Shown one piece after another: positions 23,901-37,800 of a stretch of DNA of 40,751 nucleotides (positions are counted from its first letter, which is position 1; each line of letters begins with the position of its first letter). The position numbers and the translations under genes were made by a program. Under the pieces are notes generated by a model. It made no database searches, was not told where the DNA came from, and was given only the letters and a program-made list of their open reading frames with translations. Source of the stretch: Plakobranchus ocellatus (taxonomy: Eukaryota; Mollusca; Gastropoda; Plakobranchidae); assembly GCA_019648995.1 (NCBI GenBank), contig BLXT01005946.1, positions 1,428,583-1,469,333 on the forward strand, written 5' to 3'.

Positions 23901-26900
23901 TTAAAGCATCTATAGAAGAATATTTTACTTGCAAAGAAAGTATATGTGTCAGTTTTTCCATGAAAACGAAAAGACCTGCAGAGAAGATGGTGCAGACTTT
24001 TCGTGTACAGTATCTGTATTGCTTTTATACGCGCCATGGGTACTGGCCATAGGGTGTAGATCAGTGGTTCTGCATCCCTACCATCAGATTTTTGAGTGCT
24101 TAAAGATCACACTCTAGATCTAAGGCAAGGTTTTTTGTTTCAAATTAGATGTATTTCGTTCTTTGCAGATAAGCACTGACCAGAAGCATAAATTTCATAC
24201 GTGTTTCTCCTTTTTCACTCTCAAGCAAATCCAAAACTCAATATTGCTGATGAAGGCCTTGCTTAATCTCTATAGGCTCCATTGTTCGGCAATGAGTGAT
24301 AAGCAAACCTGATTGCCAGCATGCCGGCTTAAACTTGCACCAATGTATATTTAACACATCTCTAACTAAATCAATTAACTTATGGTCAATTGATTGTGTG
24401 GCAAGCAGATCAGCAAGATCTTCTTCCACTGAGTTTTCTTCATTACTTGTACAATGGATTGAATTACATCTCTCAAAGACGATGAAAACTTGAGTATGAA
24501 TGCCTGTTGCATGGAATAATTACCTACTCCTTTTTTAACTTATCAAAAAGAAAAAGCCAGTGTGCTTTCATGTCTAGACCATCCTTTGCTATCTCTAAAT
24601 GACAAAAAAATTCCCATGGCAAATTCATTTGATGATACTGCCTTGAAATCTCCAACTGACCAAAATGGACTTACATTTCCATTATACTATAACTAGGGTA
24701 CCCTTGCACCTTCGGATAACATAACCACCCTGTTCCAACACCACATGATCATGCTGTCCTGTCAATGTAGCCGAGAGAGAGAACGAGCTCCATCAACATC
24801 GAGGCTAACAATAAAGTTTCAAAAAGATTTCAAGGGAGACATGCATTGTAGTAAAGGTAAAATTCATAGTGCTGCTACTGTAAAGCCAGTTTGTACTGCA
24901 ACGAAATGCTTTCAAGTATAGAATGTAGTTCATGAATTCGGGACAACTATCAAAAACTATGTGACACATTATTGCTGAGGCTCAAAATCACAAATTTCAG
25001 TAAAATTTGTCATTCCAAAAGACAACAGTTGAAAATTAACATACAAATACTCATTTTCTGTGAATCTTAAATTGTTCCTATTTGTAAGGATGAGCTTGTA
25101 AGTCTTTCAGGCATCTAGAATAAGATGCAAGGATCCATTTAATCTGTGTTTGGATTGCAATATTTATGGAAAGTTCAAAATATCAAGGTAGCTACATGTG
25201 TCACCACTAAAAGTACTATCTTCCCTCTTCACTAAAACAGACCAGACTTCATGAGCTCTGTGTAAAAAAGTGTGTACCAAAGGGATCAGGTCTGTGATTT
25301 GCAGGATATTCTTTAAAATTTAAAAGGCAAATGCATATGAAAATTCTGTTTGTATTTTGTTTGTATCTGTGAAAGATATAAGAGTAAGGTTTCTATGGTT
25401 TGAACCAATTGCCAGTGCATGAGCATGGTAAGCAATGTAACTGTAGGTTATTAGGCACATGCTTACAAACTGACTGACACTTGAAACAGTATTTGTTACT
25501 AATATTGATGTAATTCATTAAAATCTAAATCTACAAGTCCAAACTATTTGTGAAGCCTGTGTTTTATACTACTCTGCCATGATTGTGTTTCTCACTGTTT
25601 CAATAGAAAATTTCATGCTAGCTTTGAAAAATAAAATCTATTTTTAAAAGGGCGAACAAACAAATATTTATAAAAGCCTATCTTGATCTAAGTCTCGTTG
25701 AATTCCACAGACTTTCTATAATTCTAACCTACAAACATTTAAATGTTTTTGAAGGGCTGAATATTTTATTTCTGAAGATGAGCACCATGCTACCTAGAAC
25801 TATTTGCACCACCCTAGATATAAAGCTTGTCCAACCTACCTGTTTTGCAAGAGGGCTACAAATAGATTAAGTGTATCCGTTTTGCATTGAACATTTCTAT
25901 TAACATTATATTGAGTTTCGAAAATGTTCACTTTGTGTGTTGCATTCTCTTTTTTGTATGAATGTGGCCACAAAAATAAAGTTACAAAGTATTTTTTCAA
26001 AAATTGATATAATGGATGAATTAGGCAAGCCAAAGGAAAAAAAGCTTATACAACTTACCAATGGCATGTTGTAGTATAATCCAAAACGCATTCTGGCCAG
26101 CAGAGGAAACACAGCATCTTTAATACATACCTGAACACATACAAAGGAAAAACAAAATAATGAGACTTTCACTATAGTTTGTATCCGTAACTAATTGGAA
26201 ATATTTAGTATGTTTAGTAAAGAAATTTAAGACCGTTCAATGCAAAAACAAAGAGATAGCAGGAGAAGGAGCATAAGTTCTAAAAAAGGGAAGGGAAAGG
26301 GAGTGAATGAATGAGGAAAGAAGCCAGAGAGAGAGAGAGAGAGAAAGAAAGAGGGAGAGAGAGAGAGACATCAACTGAAAAAAGAATTTGTGGAGAGTTT
26401 AAGTGTTGTGCAGAAAGATAAATACCACTTAATTTATGCCAAAATATTGCTCTAAAAAAATTCCACCTTCACAATGGCAGCCCAAGCCCTTTTCTTATTT
26501 GGATGAAGAGTTTTGGGATTTTCTCTAACATTTTTTTGCCTAAAACTATTTCCATTATAATACTCTTGGCAATTGTTCAATAATAAAAAAAAAAAGACCT
26601 TCAAGCCGTAAATTCTGTAACAGTTCTGAATAAAACTTCTTTTTACTCATAAAACCTCCCATCGAATACTAGAGGATTTAAAGTGTATCTCATTTGGGTG
26701 GATTAACATCTTCCATTTGAATAACAGAAGCTCCAGGCTTCCGCCCCCCAAAATGGTAGTGCGCACCCTTCTCTTCCTTACGTTCCTATCTGATTTTGAT
26801 TTGCTTTATATTATTTAAATGCTTGTATACATATTATATCTGCATATACATATTACCATTCTTCACAAATATTATTAATAAGAAAAAAAAAATAGAAAAA

Positions 26901-29900
26901 AGACTAACTAACAAATCAATACAATTCATTCACAAAGCTAAACCACAACATAAATTGTATACAGATAGAGAGAGAGAGAGAGAGAGGGGGGGGGGATTTG
27001 TTCATAAATCTCTCTATATAAAACTTATTTTTATTTTAAAAACCTTCCATTACAATAATAAAAGGTCAAGGGCATTTCTTATTTGAAATAATAGAATGTC
27101 AGGGTGCCAATTATTTGTGTGCATAAAGCTTGACAAAAAAATGTTTGTCTGATGTTTTATATATGTCTCAATACAAAATTTTACTTCAAACTATTGTTAG
27201 TCAAATGTGTTACTCAGCACTGGTTTTAAATTCTTTATCACAAATACAAGTTAATAAAGTAGACTTTTTGTTTTAAGCAACCTTACAAACTAGTATTTCA
27301 AATTAGAAAAAAAATCAAAGCAGTCAAAGTGAAACCATTAGAATGATATCTTCATAGAAAAATTACAATCTGTGCCTTATGCTTCTCAGGTAGTATAAAA
27401 CAAAAATTAATTTTGCCCGTATTTTAAACCCTTAAGTTTTACCAAACTGACCTTATCGTCTCTGTCACGTAAGTATTAAGTAAAATGGTATCATCTCCAG
27501 TCATGTATTTCGCTTTCAAAACTTCAAATATGATGTAAAGATTTTTTTTAAAAGTTCATTTCCTTGAGCAAGACCAAACCTGTATTAAGTTGTTTTTGTT
27601 ACAGTCTCCATTTTTAGATGCATTGGCATTGCAATTTTTGTTTATTTCCTCAACAAATTTGAATTACATTAAATTTTTCATGGAATTTTATTTAAAACGA
27701 CATGGAAAGCTTCACCAACTTTTACTATGTCAAGAAAATAATTATATTTGTCGCAACAGAAATTATTTCAATGACTAAAAAAAATGATTGTCTGTTGCTT
27801 ACCTGCAGGCCATCTAAATCCTTTAAGGGTATTATCGGGTGGTCAGTGAAGGCTTTCCAAGTTATACTAAACAAGTCCCCGTAAGGCAGAGTGGTCTGCA
27901 AAGCAGTTAAAAAGATAAGAATCATGAGCATACAAAAATAAAAAGAAATTATTTGTTCTTCCTTTTGCTACTCTTCAATTGAAATATGACTTAAAACATT
28001 ATTCTTAATTGCTACAATATGTTGTTTGTTGATTAAATTTTAGCATTTCTGAAGCCCAGTGCTTTATCAATTAAAAAAGAGGGCATGACAAGAAACCAAT
28101 TTTTTTTTTATACAGTTTAAACAAATGTGTATATTGGAAACAAGCTTTAGAGATACAGTAAGAAAAAAAGCACATTAACCCATGTATTTTATTAAAACCT
28201 TACCGTGTCCCACATTATGATATTAACATCAGTGTTAAAAGAATTGTTTATGTGCTGAGATGAGTACAGGTTGACAAAGTCACAGAAATGGTGATACATG
28301 TTCACCCCTAGAATGAATAAAGGTGCACACAAATGTATTTATAAGCATGCCTATTAAAACACAATACTAATAAATCTCAAAGATGCAATTGAAGTAATTC
28401 ATGAAGTAAAAGTATTTGGTGCAAAAAAATAGATTTGTGAAAAATCGTATTTTGAAACGAATTTGTATAAATTTCATACTTTAAGTAAGAGATAGAGATT
28501 TCATTTGTTTAATTCTTGGGAAAATTTTCTTAAACTGAATAAGGTCTTAAATATATATAAAAAAAAAAGAAAAGAAAATGAACAACACTATTTTCTCACT
28601 TAAAATAGAAGGAAAGTGCAGCACAGATTGCAAATATGATAAAGATGTAAATAAGTATATAAACATAGACATGATCTTCTCCTTAAAGTTCGTCCATCTC
28701 TATTCATCACTATCAATGATAAATGGAACCTGAGAACAAGAAGATTTACTCACCAGCATCTAATTTTATAAGATATGTTGGTTTGTCTAAGACAATGTCA
28801 CAAAATTCTCCTTTTGAAGGGTAGAAATCTAGGGAAGAGTAGTGTTCAAGTTCTGCAAACCTGAGGTTCAAAACATTATTGATCTATGTCTCAAAGAAAA
28901 AGGTTATTACATGAAGCAATTCTACACAGTTTACAAATAACAGCCAGTGAGCAAATACTGCCATGACCGATAAGACAAGAAAAAGATAATGTGACTGATT
29001 AGCTGATCTGAAAAGACTCAAAGAAAATCATTGCCAAGCTCAGTAGTGTAAGTCAATGCTTTACTGATGGAAGGTAAAATTTCATGTTTAAATGCTTTTC
29101 TCTACCATTAAAAAAGCATTCACTTCAAAACTGAGGGCGCTTGACCCTCTACATCATCAGAGCCTTCATATCACTCCTGAGATTTTCAAACTGAAGAGCC
29201 CTCTTTGGAGCAAAGACTTTATAAAATGAGCATTTAAATTTTTTACAGAGACAGAGGTGTCTTCCTCAAAACCTGTGTCATAATTCTACTTTTGGTGAGT
29301 CCTTGACTCATTTTTTCTGAAAGAAAAAAAAATAAACCTTATTTCTCATACTTTTATATATTTTGGAAATTCTATAATTAATCTCACTGAAACTGACAAT
29401 CAATATATTCAGTGCTCTCCACCTTGGGAGGAGCACAAGGAAAACTTTAGCGTGTGAGGTGGCCTGATAAAAAGAATTTTTTTTAGAATAAAACAAACAT
29501 TCTCAAAATATTTTATTGCAAGTGATGCAAGCTCTAAACAGGAGAAAAAAATCCCAGCCGCAGTTTATTTTACAAATTGTCCACATTGCTAGAAAAAAAA
29601 AAAATTGCCTGAGAGATGGGTCTTCCATTTTGTGCTGACACGAAAACTTTCTGGTCAATTCAAAAATTTTGTTACTGACAGTAATAGCCTGTACACTTTC
29701 AGGCAATCCTAAACAAAATTTTTAAAGTTAAAGTATTGGGTGCCTCTACAAATCAATCAAAAGACTGAATTCTATGATCATATCTCTTTTGTTTAGATCC
29801 CTGCTTACAAAGGCATTCAGGGAAATGAGCAATTGGCCAAACTTGCTAAAGCAGCTCTAAACCATGCTTTATCCTCACAAAAACTCATTTGCTAATCTCA

Positions 29901-32614
29901 ACTGGAACTTAGCGTAAACTCATAATCCACACCGTATAACACAAAAAATTGGGATGTTGAGGAAAATCCTGATCTTGATGTGAGGCCTATTTTGCAGGTT
30001 CTGCGGGAAATTATCTTCAAAGGCTTGGGATGCTTTGATTATTCTTGTCTTCACCCAAAGGCTTGGGATGCTTTGATTATTCTTGTCTTCACTCAAAGGC
30101 TTGGGATCCCTTGATTATTCTTGTCTTCACCCAGTGTCATTTTACTGCCTGAGTAGACAAATTCATGCACATCCCCCAAAAGGTTCTCAATAGCAGTAGT
30201 AGGTTCTGTACTTATTAACTTATCCTCATTGGCTGGGTTTTTCTTGTATTCACTTTGAGTCTGATGATGCTTAGTATTGCTAAAAAATCTTCAATTTTTC
30301 AATTATCTTCATACCTATGAGACAATAGCACGAATACTGGCCTCATATTTTTGAAAGACACATAACTTATCACCCAGAAAATATATTGTAATGTGAAAAG
30401 ATATCCACAAACCATGCAATATCAAAAGTTATACAAACTTACCATGACTGAAGCGGACTCTTGTGCTCACCCTGCTTACTAAGACCAATAGTATCCAAAT
30501 CACAGTGACCACCTATCATGCCATGGCCCAGCACATCTTCACGATAACGGTCCCTGGAAAATTACAGAGACATTCACCATGTATTATAGTGAGTATTAAA
30601 TTACATACCTCAGAACCTGATTATTGGGACGAAAGGGTTTGTAGATTCTTAAAGCGAAAATCAATCTTTTTGTAACTCCTTAACATTAGTTTGTTAAAAA
30701 AAAAAAAAGTCACAATCACAATTATTGCCACTTTCAAATACCTGTAAAAGATTATAAATGTAAACACAAAACAGACAATACCATCAAAACATTTTTGAAT
30801 GCACATTTTTAGGCAGTAGAAATTCTTATGTTTCTCAATTTGTAACTTACTGAAGCATTATATGTTGCATTTGACTTGCAAAAGTATGAATACATTTTGT
30901 ATTGCTAATGAAAAAAAATTCCCTCCCATGTGCAGTTAGTACATCATATGTACTGTGGCATTGTATTGTCAATTTATCTGAGTAAAATGAAATGAATATC
31001 TTGAATTGAAGGGGTTAAAATGGTTGCTTTTATTAATTACAGAGCTCAAGAATGGCTGGACTGCCTTGTGCAACGAAACAGTCATTTTTTAAATATGTGA
31101 ATTATAAACTGTGGTAGATGGTAATAAAAAGTGTAGAGGATAAAAAAAGAATTCAGAAATTAGGACAAACAGTTTTTATACTGCTCATCTTAAGTTCTGA
31201 GAGGTCTATATGGTGTATATGAAAAACAAATTTAAAAAATTATCATTTACGTTTTACAATGCAAAATAATGCATATCGATACTTATGAAAAAAACAACAC
31301 TGTCGACCATTTAAGATGACAAAAACAAATAAATCTCTATTTTGACTTTAAAGGAAATAGTTTAATAAAAAGCACAATTGAATTAATATTCTATACCTCC
31401 AAAAATCGGAATTATGCATTATAAATAAATAATTGATAAATAACATTGCTTCGAATTCTAGCCATTTAATAATCATATTCATGAGACATTTGAGGCTACC
31501 ATTGGCTCACCTGACATTGCTTTTGGTAATAGGTTCTGAGGAGAAATTTAAAAAGATGTTTGTGGCTCTGCAATACTGAAGATGTCTTGTGCATTGTAAA
31601 CTAGAATCCTCCTATAAATTAGGGAAATAAGATATTTCATATTATTCCTATGTAGCCAAACTTGATCAAAATTAAAATTTATGAATAGATAGAGAAGGTT
31701 AAAATGAGTATGTATAAATTTGATCTGATATGTTTCAGAAATGCATCAAGTTTACTGCTTAAAAGGCTTATGTTTCAGAAACTGCATTTCAAATAAGTGC
31801 TGTTTCATGAGTACAATATTTTCTGGTGTCAGGAAACACAAAAGAGCAATCTACAAATAATATTCGTTCACAATAATTATGTTATAACTATCAAAACAAT
31901 AAAGCTGAGCCTTTTTCTTTGACAAACTACTACATACCTACATATAATACTATCATAGCAATTAAAGACTTTCATAAATATTGTTTCTTATTTTATTATA
32001 ATGCTTGAAGCTTTTGTTCTCCTCTAGCTTTTGTCAGATGCTAAAATATTCTATTTTAACATCATGCTTGATGCCTAATGAAAGTCAATCCCTGCGGGAC
32101 AGATGCCATGTTGTCACATGAAAGTCTAATCAGGTCAAATTGACACAAGTAGTCAGAATATAGGCCTCAAATTCATAAACACGACAGTCACAAACTTTAA
32201 AAGTGTAGCAGCAGTAACAACAATAATTACAACAGCAATAACAAGTACAACAACAACAACAACAGCAATGACAATGACGACAATGATAACAAATAATCCA
32301 GTAATCAAGGCATTTTCCTTCCTCTGGATGCACACTTCGTTCACCTTCCAGAAAAACAAATACTATCTGAGACTGCAGTTATTTTTGCCATAAAAGTGTC
32401 AAAGATCTTTATATGATCAGTTCTGTATTTGTCCTACTTGTAAACCAAAAATACGGTCACTACAAAAAAACTAGCACAGGGGGATTTGGTGCAACATAGG
32501 TTAGAAAGAGAAAACTTACAAGCTCTAGTCTAGATCGCTTTACAAGCCAAGTATTTTTTTTTTTTAATCCGTCATTTGGGGTCAATTTAATGCAATCAGT
32601 CCTGCAGTGATTAA

Positions 32615-32645
<31 letters not shown>

Positions 32646-34783
32646 AACCAAAAACAACGACACCAACCTTTTCCTTCGGCTGGCAATACATTTTTAATTC
32701 ATTTTTCTTTTCCAACAGCATGCCAAAGTCAGCAGTCTTCCAAAACTTGCCCTCTTGTTCTTCAATATTGGTTGCCCTGTTATTTAAAACAAGAGAAAAA
32801 AATAAAAAAATAAAAAAATTTTACATTTTCCTTCACTTGATTTAAAAAACTAAAACACAAATAAAAAAATAAATAAATAATGCATTTAATACAATTACGC
32901 ATTTATATTCTAATAGTTGCTACAAATGATGAAGCGCCAGTGAGAACAAAAATATGTGAACTTTAAATCAATTTACCAGTAAACCCTTGACTATCATATA
33001 AAAAAAATAATTCTAACTTCATTTTATTATGTGCAGGATAGCACATTTAAATTTCAAGTCCAAAGGTGTCAGCACCTATAAAAGACAGTATAACATACTG
33101 CACCTAGTAAAGTTTCTTAAACAAAAAAATGTCTCTGTTGCATCTGTCTCTACATTTTGCATGCACAATATGTACAGAATAAAAATATACATTATATTTG
33201 AATGTCTATGATCCAAAATTTATTAAGTTTCAACTCAATTGACAATGTCCTAAAACAGAATGAGGGCACTGCATGCTTCATCAATTAAAACTATTACACT
33301 AAGAAAGATCACATTATGCTGGGTATTAGTACTCTGGAATGAACTGTATTCTCCTGTGCATTGCATAATTAGTATTTACTAGAGGCTGTGGGTGGTGGAG
33401 ATATAAGAATGGTTATGAGATTTTTCTTGGAGAGCTTGCAGAGATTGCTGAAAGATAAACTGCTAATGTTAGAGAGCTTGTAGGTCTAAATAATTGTGGA
33501 AATTAAATTGCTGCTCTGAAATGGTTCTTGATTCAGATTCACAAGCTTTTCGTTCAATTTTCAGCAAGACTTGGAGTGATTTCTATTCTTTAGTCTATTT
33601 AAAAGAAGTCATTGTCAAAGGCGATTTTCAAATAGATCTGTAACAAAATAGCACGAAGCCATTCATGACATGCCAAAATTATCAAACAGACACAGAAATT
33701 TAAGTCTCTTAATTTTTTTTTTACACTTGCATGTAATCAGTGTTCACAATGAGAATAAATTAATTGTAGAAAAACCTTTTGGAGCTAATATTAATGATGG
33801 TCAGTTGGTCAAATCTATATCTACTTGTTATCTTTAGACCTGTTTAGATGTTAACATGAATCAGAACCTTACCTTGAAAATGTTTTTTCTTTTTTCAATT
33901 ATGAATCTTTTTAAAAAGATGTGAAATAAAAGCAAACACAGCACTATAGTATTGCTTTGCTATCTCAAGTTTAAAATAGAAGAAATATGCACAGTTTAAA
34001 AACAGACTAATGTTGTGACCACCTTTCAGTTTATTTCAATTTTTTTTTTATTTAGTAAGAAATACATATTTATAATGATCTGATCTAATTTTCCTCTTTT
34101 CTTTTCCACATTATTATTTCCTATGCTCCTTCTCCGTAAGATCTATTTTCTCTGTCTCTTCTATCCCCTCTCTTTCTCAATCCATTTATAATTCTGTATT
34201 TTAAGTTCAGTGACAAATGAATCAACCTAATTGAAATTCTGAACCGTTTGCAAAATCAAATCATAAAAATAAATACTAATAGGCTAAAAGATAGCTGATG
34301 AATGTCAAGAAGATGTCATTATTCCTTGTATGTTTTGCGAGACTTAATGAAATATTAATGCAGATGGTGTCATTTTTACCAGAGTGAAGCAAAAAATTTC
34401 AGATTATCCAAAAAAAACAGCTACATGGAAAATGCCTTTCAAAGAAATTATCTAGGACTCCCGAATCAAGTGTGAAGTCAGCAAAAGTCCTTAGTCGTCA
34501 AATCCCATCACTTTTGCTGGGGCAACTATTTGAAACAGAGTTGTCTTCTGTTTTAAAGAGCTAACTAGTTAGAAAGGTATAAAAAATTTAGTGCATATTA
34601 CTCCACTGCATAGAAAAAAAAATATATGATATGAAATATATTGACACAAATTTACTCTACAACTTTCAAAATTGTAGCAACTTTCAAATTGAAAGATCAA
34701 GGTTAAACGCACACTGCAATTATTCTAATAGAGATTAAACAGCGGAAATGATAAGAGAAAGTAATTATAACAACAACAAGAAC

Positions 34784-34822
<39 letters not shown>

Positions 34823-37800
34823 GATGATGATAATCCCAGGAAGGAGTAGTAAAAGGAGGAAGAGGAGTAATAGTAGTAGGAGGAGGAGCAGAAGAAAATT
34901 GGAAAGAAGAGGATGGAAATCAGTCCAGGTAGAGATAGGTCAATGAAGATGAAGAATGATAGGGAGACATCATCATAAGTATTGCCCTTTAATGGAATGC
35001 ACAACGGCAGAGAAGTAGGGCATGACCATTACAACATGGACAAGGACTGCAGAAGACAACATGCAGATTGCAGGCATCACATAAAGGGAAGTCACAAGTA
35101 AAGCTCAAGATAGAAATAAATGAAACTCCGTGGCTTTTTACAATTATTAAGGGTGAAAAACGTATTGATGATATTGTGATGCAGAAATGATTCTCAAAAT
35201 ATTCAGTCGAGTCCTATCTGTATAGTTTGAATATTTAGTTATTTCAAAGTCAGTTAATTAAAAATTCTCTAAGTCGGTTAAAAAACATTGTTTAAAGCAA
35301 GGTCTGATGGAAAAGCTCAATTTAATTCAAAGTAATCTTGTTTGTTGTCTAGTACTGAAAATCACTTTTCTCAGCAACAGGATAGGCGATGCTATACTCT
35401 GAACTGCAACAGTTCTTGTGTCAATTTAAGTGTATGTGTGTTTCACCCTACTACGATACAGGCAAGAATCTGCAGACAGAGCAGGGAAGGGAAATGGGAA
35501 AGGCATATGGGCCAAATGTGCATGATTCCTAAAATGTAAGTAGAGAGAAGCAGTAATACCAAGCATAGTGACAAATATCAGCATTTGGTCAGAGTAAGCC
35601 TAATTTCAACTGTGCGATGCAGCCTAACTGTCATCACTTAGACTGATCTACATAGCTGCTGGCTTTGCACATTATAAGCTTTGTCTTGGCTATATTAGTG
35701 GGGCAAACTTAAAGTGCATCATCTCTTTGTGTGTGTATTAACTTTCAGAACCTAACCTAGGTCTACATAGAAATTGGCTTTCAGTCCCCAGTGCTCAGAC
35801 ACATTCAAGTTTTACTCTTTGAATTGAAGGAATCTTGCACTACATTTGTGATCATGTCTATTTTAAATTCTCTTCCTTTATGTATCCTATTCGAAGTCAT
35901 TAATTATCCAAATGACTTCAAAATGACCATAATAAATTGTAAATACATAATTTTAAAAGCTGACTTGACATAATGTCAGTACTCGGGTTAGTTTAGTGAT
36001 TCTGCTTAGGCGGTTTGCATTAAAATGAAGGATCTGAAATCAAAATAAATTTAAGTCTGATAAGTTATAGTTTTTAATAATTTGCTTGAACAGAAATCCA
36101 ATTCTCAGATAATCTCTTAATTAACTCTTAATTTTGCAAATTTTTTTTTTCAGAAATTTGTAAGAAATGTTTAATGGAAGTAAAGGTAGAATAAACAACA
36201 TTGTCAAAATTATATTGGTTCTTGCGACCCTCAAGGACCTTTTGGCACATGATGCAGCATTGACTGGTTGAAAGAGGGTTTTTTTAAGCTTTCAACGGTA
36301 TGCTTTACGAATCTTGAAAGCCACAGACCAAAATCTTTAAAATCATACCTTATACATCTGACATGCTGAACAGTGAAATATATCTAGGGTACGACACAAT
36401 AGTTCCCTGTTACAAAAGAGATGAAGCAAAAATGCATGACTATCATCACATCCTGAAACTTTCGAGAGAGACTAATGAGACAAGTAAATCGAAGTATTAC
36501 ATGAGAACAGGAAAGATGAACTTCATGGGACAGTGATATAAGGAACAGGTTTGTTAAATTTAGGATCGACAAATGACACTACTTTGAAGCAATATAAAAT
36601 TTAATAAAAAAAAAAAATAAAAAAAAACAGGACAAAAGACATAATATTCACAAGTTCTAAGAATAAGCTGCAATTAAAATTGGTGGAGATGAAATAGAAA
36701 GTACAAAAAGCTTTGGGTATTGCAAACGAGAGTTGAGTCCAATGAAAACAGAAGGCAAGAAATAAGGAAATTAGCCAAATACAACAAAACTGAAAACGAT
36801 GGGTTTTTACTAAGAATTACATTGCAAAGACACAACGTTTCTGACACACGTCACATTCCTCACTGCAATGTGCATGGATCTAAAGCTTTAGAGAATACAT
36901 AAAGGATCAAAACTTTTGCAATAAAATGTTAGCAGGGATGATAGAGAAGCAGGAAATTTATTGGTCAGCCGATAAATAGATTAAAAAATCAATTGAAAAA
37001 AACAAAAGGAAGACCCATTACCTATATAATTAAAAGGCAAAAAATCGGAAATCTATTTTGAATTGGAAAACGAGCATCCCTGTGTTAAAGACAAACAATT
37101 AGTTAGAATTTCAAAAGCAAAATTAATAGAGTTTCATGGAAGAAGAAACTAAGGAATAAAGAAAAATGAAAGCAAATATCGAGTGATTAAATTAACATGC
37201 TTCAGGCACATCAAATGTCATGACTCACTAAACAAACATGTTGGGAACCAAAATAGAGGAAAAGGAAGGAAGAAAATTTCAAACTAAAATATTAGATTAT
37301 TTGGCTTCAATCTACAGAGGCTAAAGGAATGACAAAAAGATCAAAGAGGCTACCACACCAAAAAGGCTCATTTTCTTGAGGCTGTCTCAGGTAAATGCAG
37401 CTAGGAAGATCATTTGAGAAGAGAGAGGAAGAGAAAAAGGAGAAGGAGGAAGAGGAAGAAAAGAACGAAATAGGAAAAAAAAATTGTCAGAAATATAAAT
37501 TTCTTTAAAAACGAATCAAACACATTGAAAACAATGTTGATAAAATTCTGAAATTCCATACCAACGTTTATTATTGCCTGAACAGTCTGGTTGGCTTAGA
37601 CGAAGAGATTTTTTACATTCAGGCTCATATCCCCAACATTTGCCTTTACCTATCAGTTCCTAAATAAAAGAAAAAAAAAATTCAAAAACGCAAATCTGAA
37701 GGCACACTGTTTTGTAATTTGAAAATTATGCACTGTGCAATAAGGTTATTAATTTATATAAATTCCAATGTGGCACAGAGCATATTTTTAAAAAGGACTT

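Larger units (their letters stand above)
26131..27802 (-). other. EOGT intron 8
   Basis: The intron is bounded by GTAAGC and GTGTTCAG. It contains two GA-rich microsatellites; nothing else was recognised. Confidence 0.85.
28861..30442 (-). other. EOGT intron 5
   Basis: The intron runs from GTAAGT at 30442 to ACCTCAG. It contains a plus-strand LINE relic (29110-29975) and a 3 x 38-bp tandem repeat (30019-30132). Confidence 0.85.
32777..37561 (-). other. EOGT intron 2 (about 4.8 kb)
   Basis: The intron runs from GTATGG at 37561 to AACAG at 32777. It contains an ATA microsatellite with a purine-rich tract (34783-34920) and a doubtful LINE tail relic (36640-37400). Nothing else was recognised. 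Confidence 0.8.

Noticed and set aside
24062..24071. CAGTGGTTCT resembling the terminal repeat of hAT elements
   Set aside because: No inverted partner or 8-bp target duplication was found nearby; ten bases alone are too weak.
24238..24800. Minus-strand frame with acidic start and a slightly GC-richer patch at 24700-24800
   Set aside because: No recognisable domain, and it lies inside EOGT intron 9; a decayed unknown element is possible but unsupported.
32130..32359. Cys-rich and Val-rich minus-strand open frames
   Set aside because: They are translations of a CAA-type microsatellite in two frames.
34765..35004. Leu/Ser-rich minus-strand open frame
   Set aside because: It is produced by an AAT microsatellite and a purine-rich tract.
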